A stretch of 14,321 nucleotides of DNA from Candidatus Bathyarchaeota archaeon (GTDB lineage: Archaea > Thermoproteota > Bathyarchaeia > Bathyarchaeales > DTEX01). A program made the position numbers and the translations under genes. Positions 13,851 to 14,321 of the stretch are shown here, one piece after another. Location: assembly GCA_003601695.1 (NCBI GenBank), contig PIYH01000026.1:1-14321 (forward strand). The letters run 5' to 3'. How positions within the stretch are numbered: position 1 is the stretch's first letter; every line of letters starts with the position of its first letter. The notes beneath the pieces are model-generated. The model worked only from the letters and a program-made list of their open reading frames with translations. It made no database searches and had not been told where the DNA came from.

Positions 13851-13875
13851 GGGCTTCACATAGAAGCCTTGAAGA

Positions 13876-13951
13876 ATCCGTAATCTGGCGGCATCCCTTT
13901 GACAAGGAGGCGTTTCGCCTCTGAATGAAGAGGAGATCTCCAGTTACGGAT
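13876..13951 (+). other. 16S rRNA leader: long processing-type stem
   Basis: ATCCGTAA (13876-13883) pairs with TTACGGAT (13944-13951), and CTGG (13885-13888) continues pairing with CCAG (13940-13943), leaving T13884 bulged: 12 bp in all. It encloses a perfect inner hairpin, GAGGCG-TTT-CGCCTC (13907-13921). Being upstream of the mature 16S end, it belongs to the precursor leader and probably guides folding or processing. It is a local stem, not the 16S-flanking stem, whose other half would lie after the gene. Confidence 0.6.
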
Positions 13952-13964
13952 ACATAAGAATGCG

Positions 13965-13989
13965 GACCTAAGATATGAATCCTTAGGTC
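13965..13989 (+). other. 16S rRNA leader: second hairpin
   Basis: GACCTAAG (13965-13972) and CTTAGGTC (13982-13989) form a perfect 8-bp stem with a 9-nt loop, extendable by a G-U pair. It lies 55 nt before the mature 16S end. Confidence 0.55.
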
Positions 13990-14044
13990 TAAGATAGGCT
14001 TGACGTAGCAAAAAACCGCCAGAATAAATGAAATGCGACCGTCA

Positions 14045-14321
14045 ACTCCGGTTGATCCTGCCGGACCCCACTGCTATCGGGGTGGGACTAAGGCATGCTA
14101 GTCTGCGTTCTCCGGCAATGGGGAGAACGCGGCGAACAGCTCCGTAACACGTAGCTAACTTGTCCTCAGGACGGGGATAACCCCGGGAAACTGGGGCTAA
14201 TCCCCGATAGGCGAGAGGGCCTGGAATGGTCTCTCGCCTAAAGGATGTGGGAACCATGCCTTCCCGCATCGCCTGAGGATAGGGCTGCGGCCCATCAGGT
14301 AGTTGGTGAGGTAACGGCTCA
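14045..14321 (+). rRNA. 16S ribosomal RNA, 5' part (continues past the window)
   Basis: The gene opens with ACTCCGGTTGATCCTGCCGG, the near-universal archaeal 16S start, followed by CTGCTATCGGGG, GGGACTAAGGCATGC, the helix formed by GCGTTCTCC and GGAGAACGC, GTAACACGTAGCTAAC, GATAACCCCGGGAAACTGGGGCTAATCCCC (in two adjoining parts) and, near the edge, TAGTTGGTGAGGTAACGGC. The first 277 nt are present. Two 60-nt stretches counted are about 60 and 63% G+C, well above the protein genes, which is usual for rRNA of thermophiles. Compared with common archaeal 16S, AAGCCATGCGAGTC reads AAGGCATGCTAGTC, and the second base of the gene is C rather than T. Confidence 0.98.

Noticed and set aside
14042..14269. 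75-codon open frame on the minus strand
   Set aside because: It is antisense to the 16S rRNA gene and GC-rich by virtue of that gene.
1..14321. CRISPR array or tRNA genes
   Set aside because: No regularly spaced repeats and no T-loop/acceptor combination were found on reading both strands by eye.

Overview
The window comes from an archaeon. It ends in the first ~277 nt of an archaeal-type 16S rRNA gene, and it carries ribosomal protein S6e, an F420 gamma-glutamyl ligase homologue, TATA-like promoter boxes and GGAGG/GGTGA Shine-Dalgarno sites in front of ATG, GTG and TTG starts. The protein genes are AT-rich, while the rRNA stretch I counted is about 60-63% G+C, which hints at a thermophile. 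I cannot fix the phylum; a TACK-type lineage (for example Bathyarchaeia-like) is a guess.

Layout. (1) 1-1272, minus: a long open frame runs off the left edge. It encodes seven membrane segments and a cytoplasmic region and starts at a GTG inside a small hairpin. (2) 1481-3109, plus: a GH3-like acyl-adenylating enzyme, convergent with (3), a tight three-gene minus operon (4270 to 3124) of a receiver-only response regulator, a 100-residue helical protein and a four-helix membrane protein. (4) 4466-5413, minus: a winged-helix regulator with a TrmB/PLD-like sensor domain. (5) 10607 to 5620, minus: five closely packed genes encoding a tail-anchored coiled-coil protein, a MoxR-type AAA ATPase with a four-cysteine cluster, a VWA protein with an altered metallopeptidase motif, a membrane transglutaminase-like protein, and S6e, whose start lies inside the transglutaminase gene. 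(6) 10821-11015, plus: a possible small gene. (7) 11136-12035, minus: a divergent CofE-family protein. (8) 12127-12597: the wreck of an insertion sequence with 14-bp terminal inverted repeats and a frameshifted transposase. (9) 12725-13762, plus: a Gfo/Idh/MocA oxidoreductase. (10) 13763-14321, plus: a structured rRNA leader and the 5' end of 16S rRNA.

How the genes may work together. The best candidate for a little-described system is the MoxR / pseudo-metallopeptidase-VWA / membrane transglutaminase cluster. It resembles, but is not the same as, the bacterial MoxR-DUF58-TgpA operons and the RavA-ViaA pairs. I infer an ATP-driven membrane-associated remodelling or maturation machine; its substrate is unknown. 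The left-edge membrane gene and the response-regulator operon share an 11-nt motif at almost the same distance from their non-ATG starts, which suggests, without proving it, that they form one signalling module.
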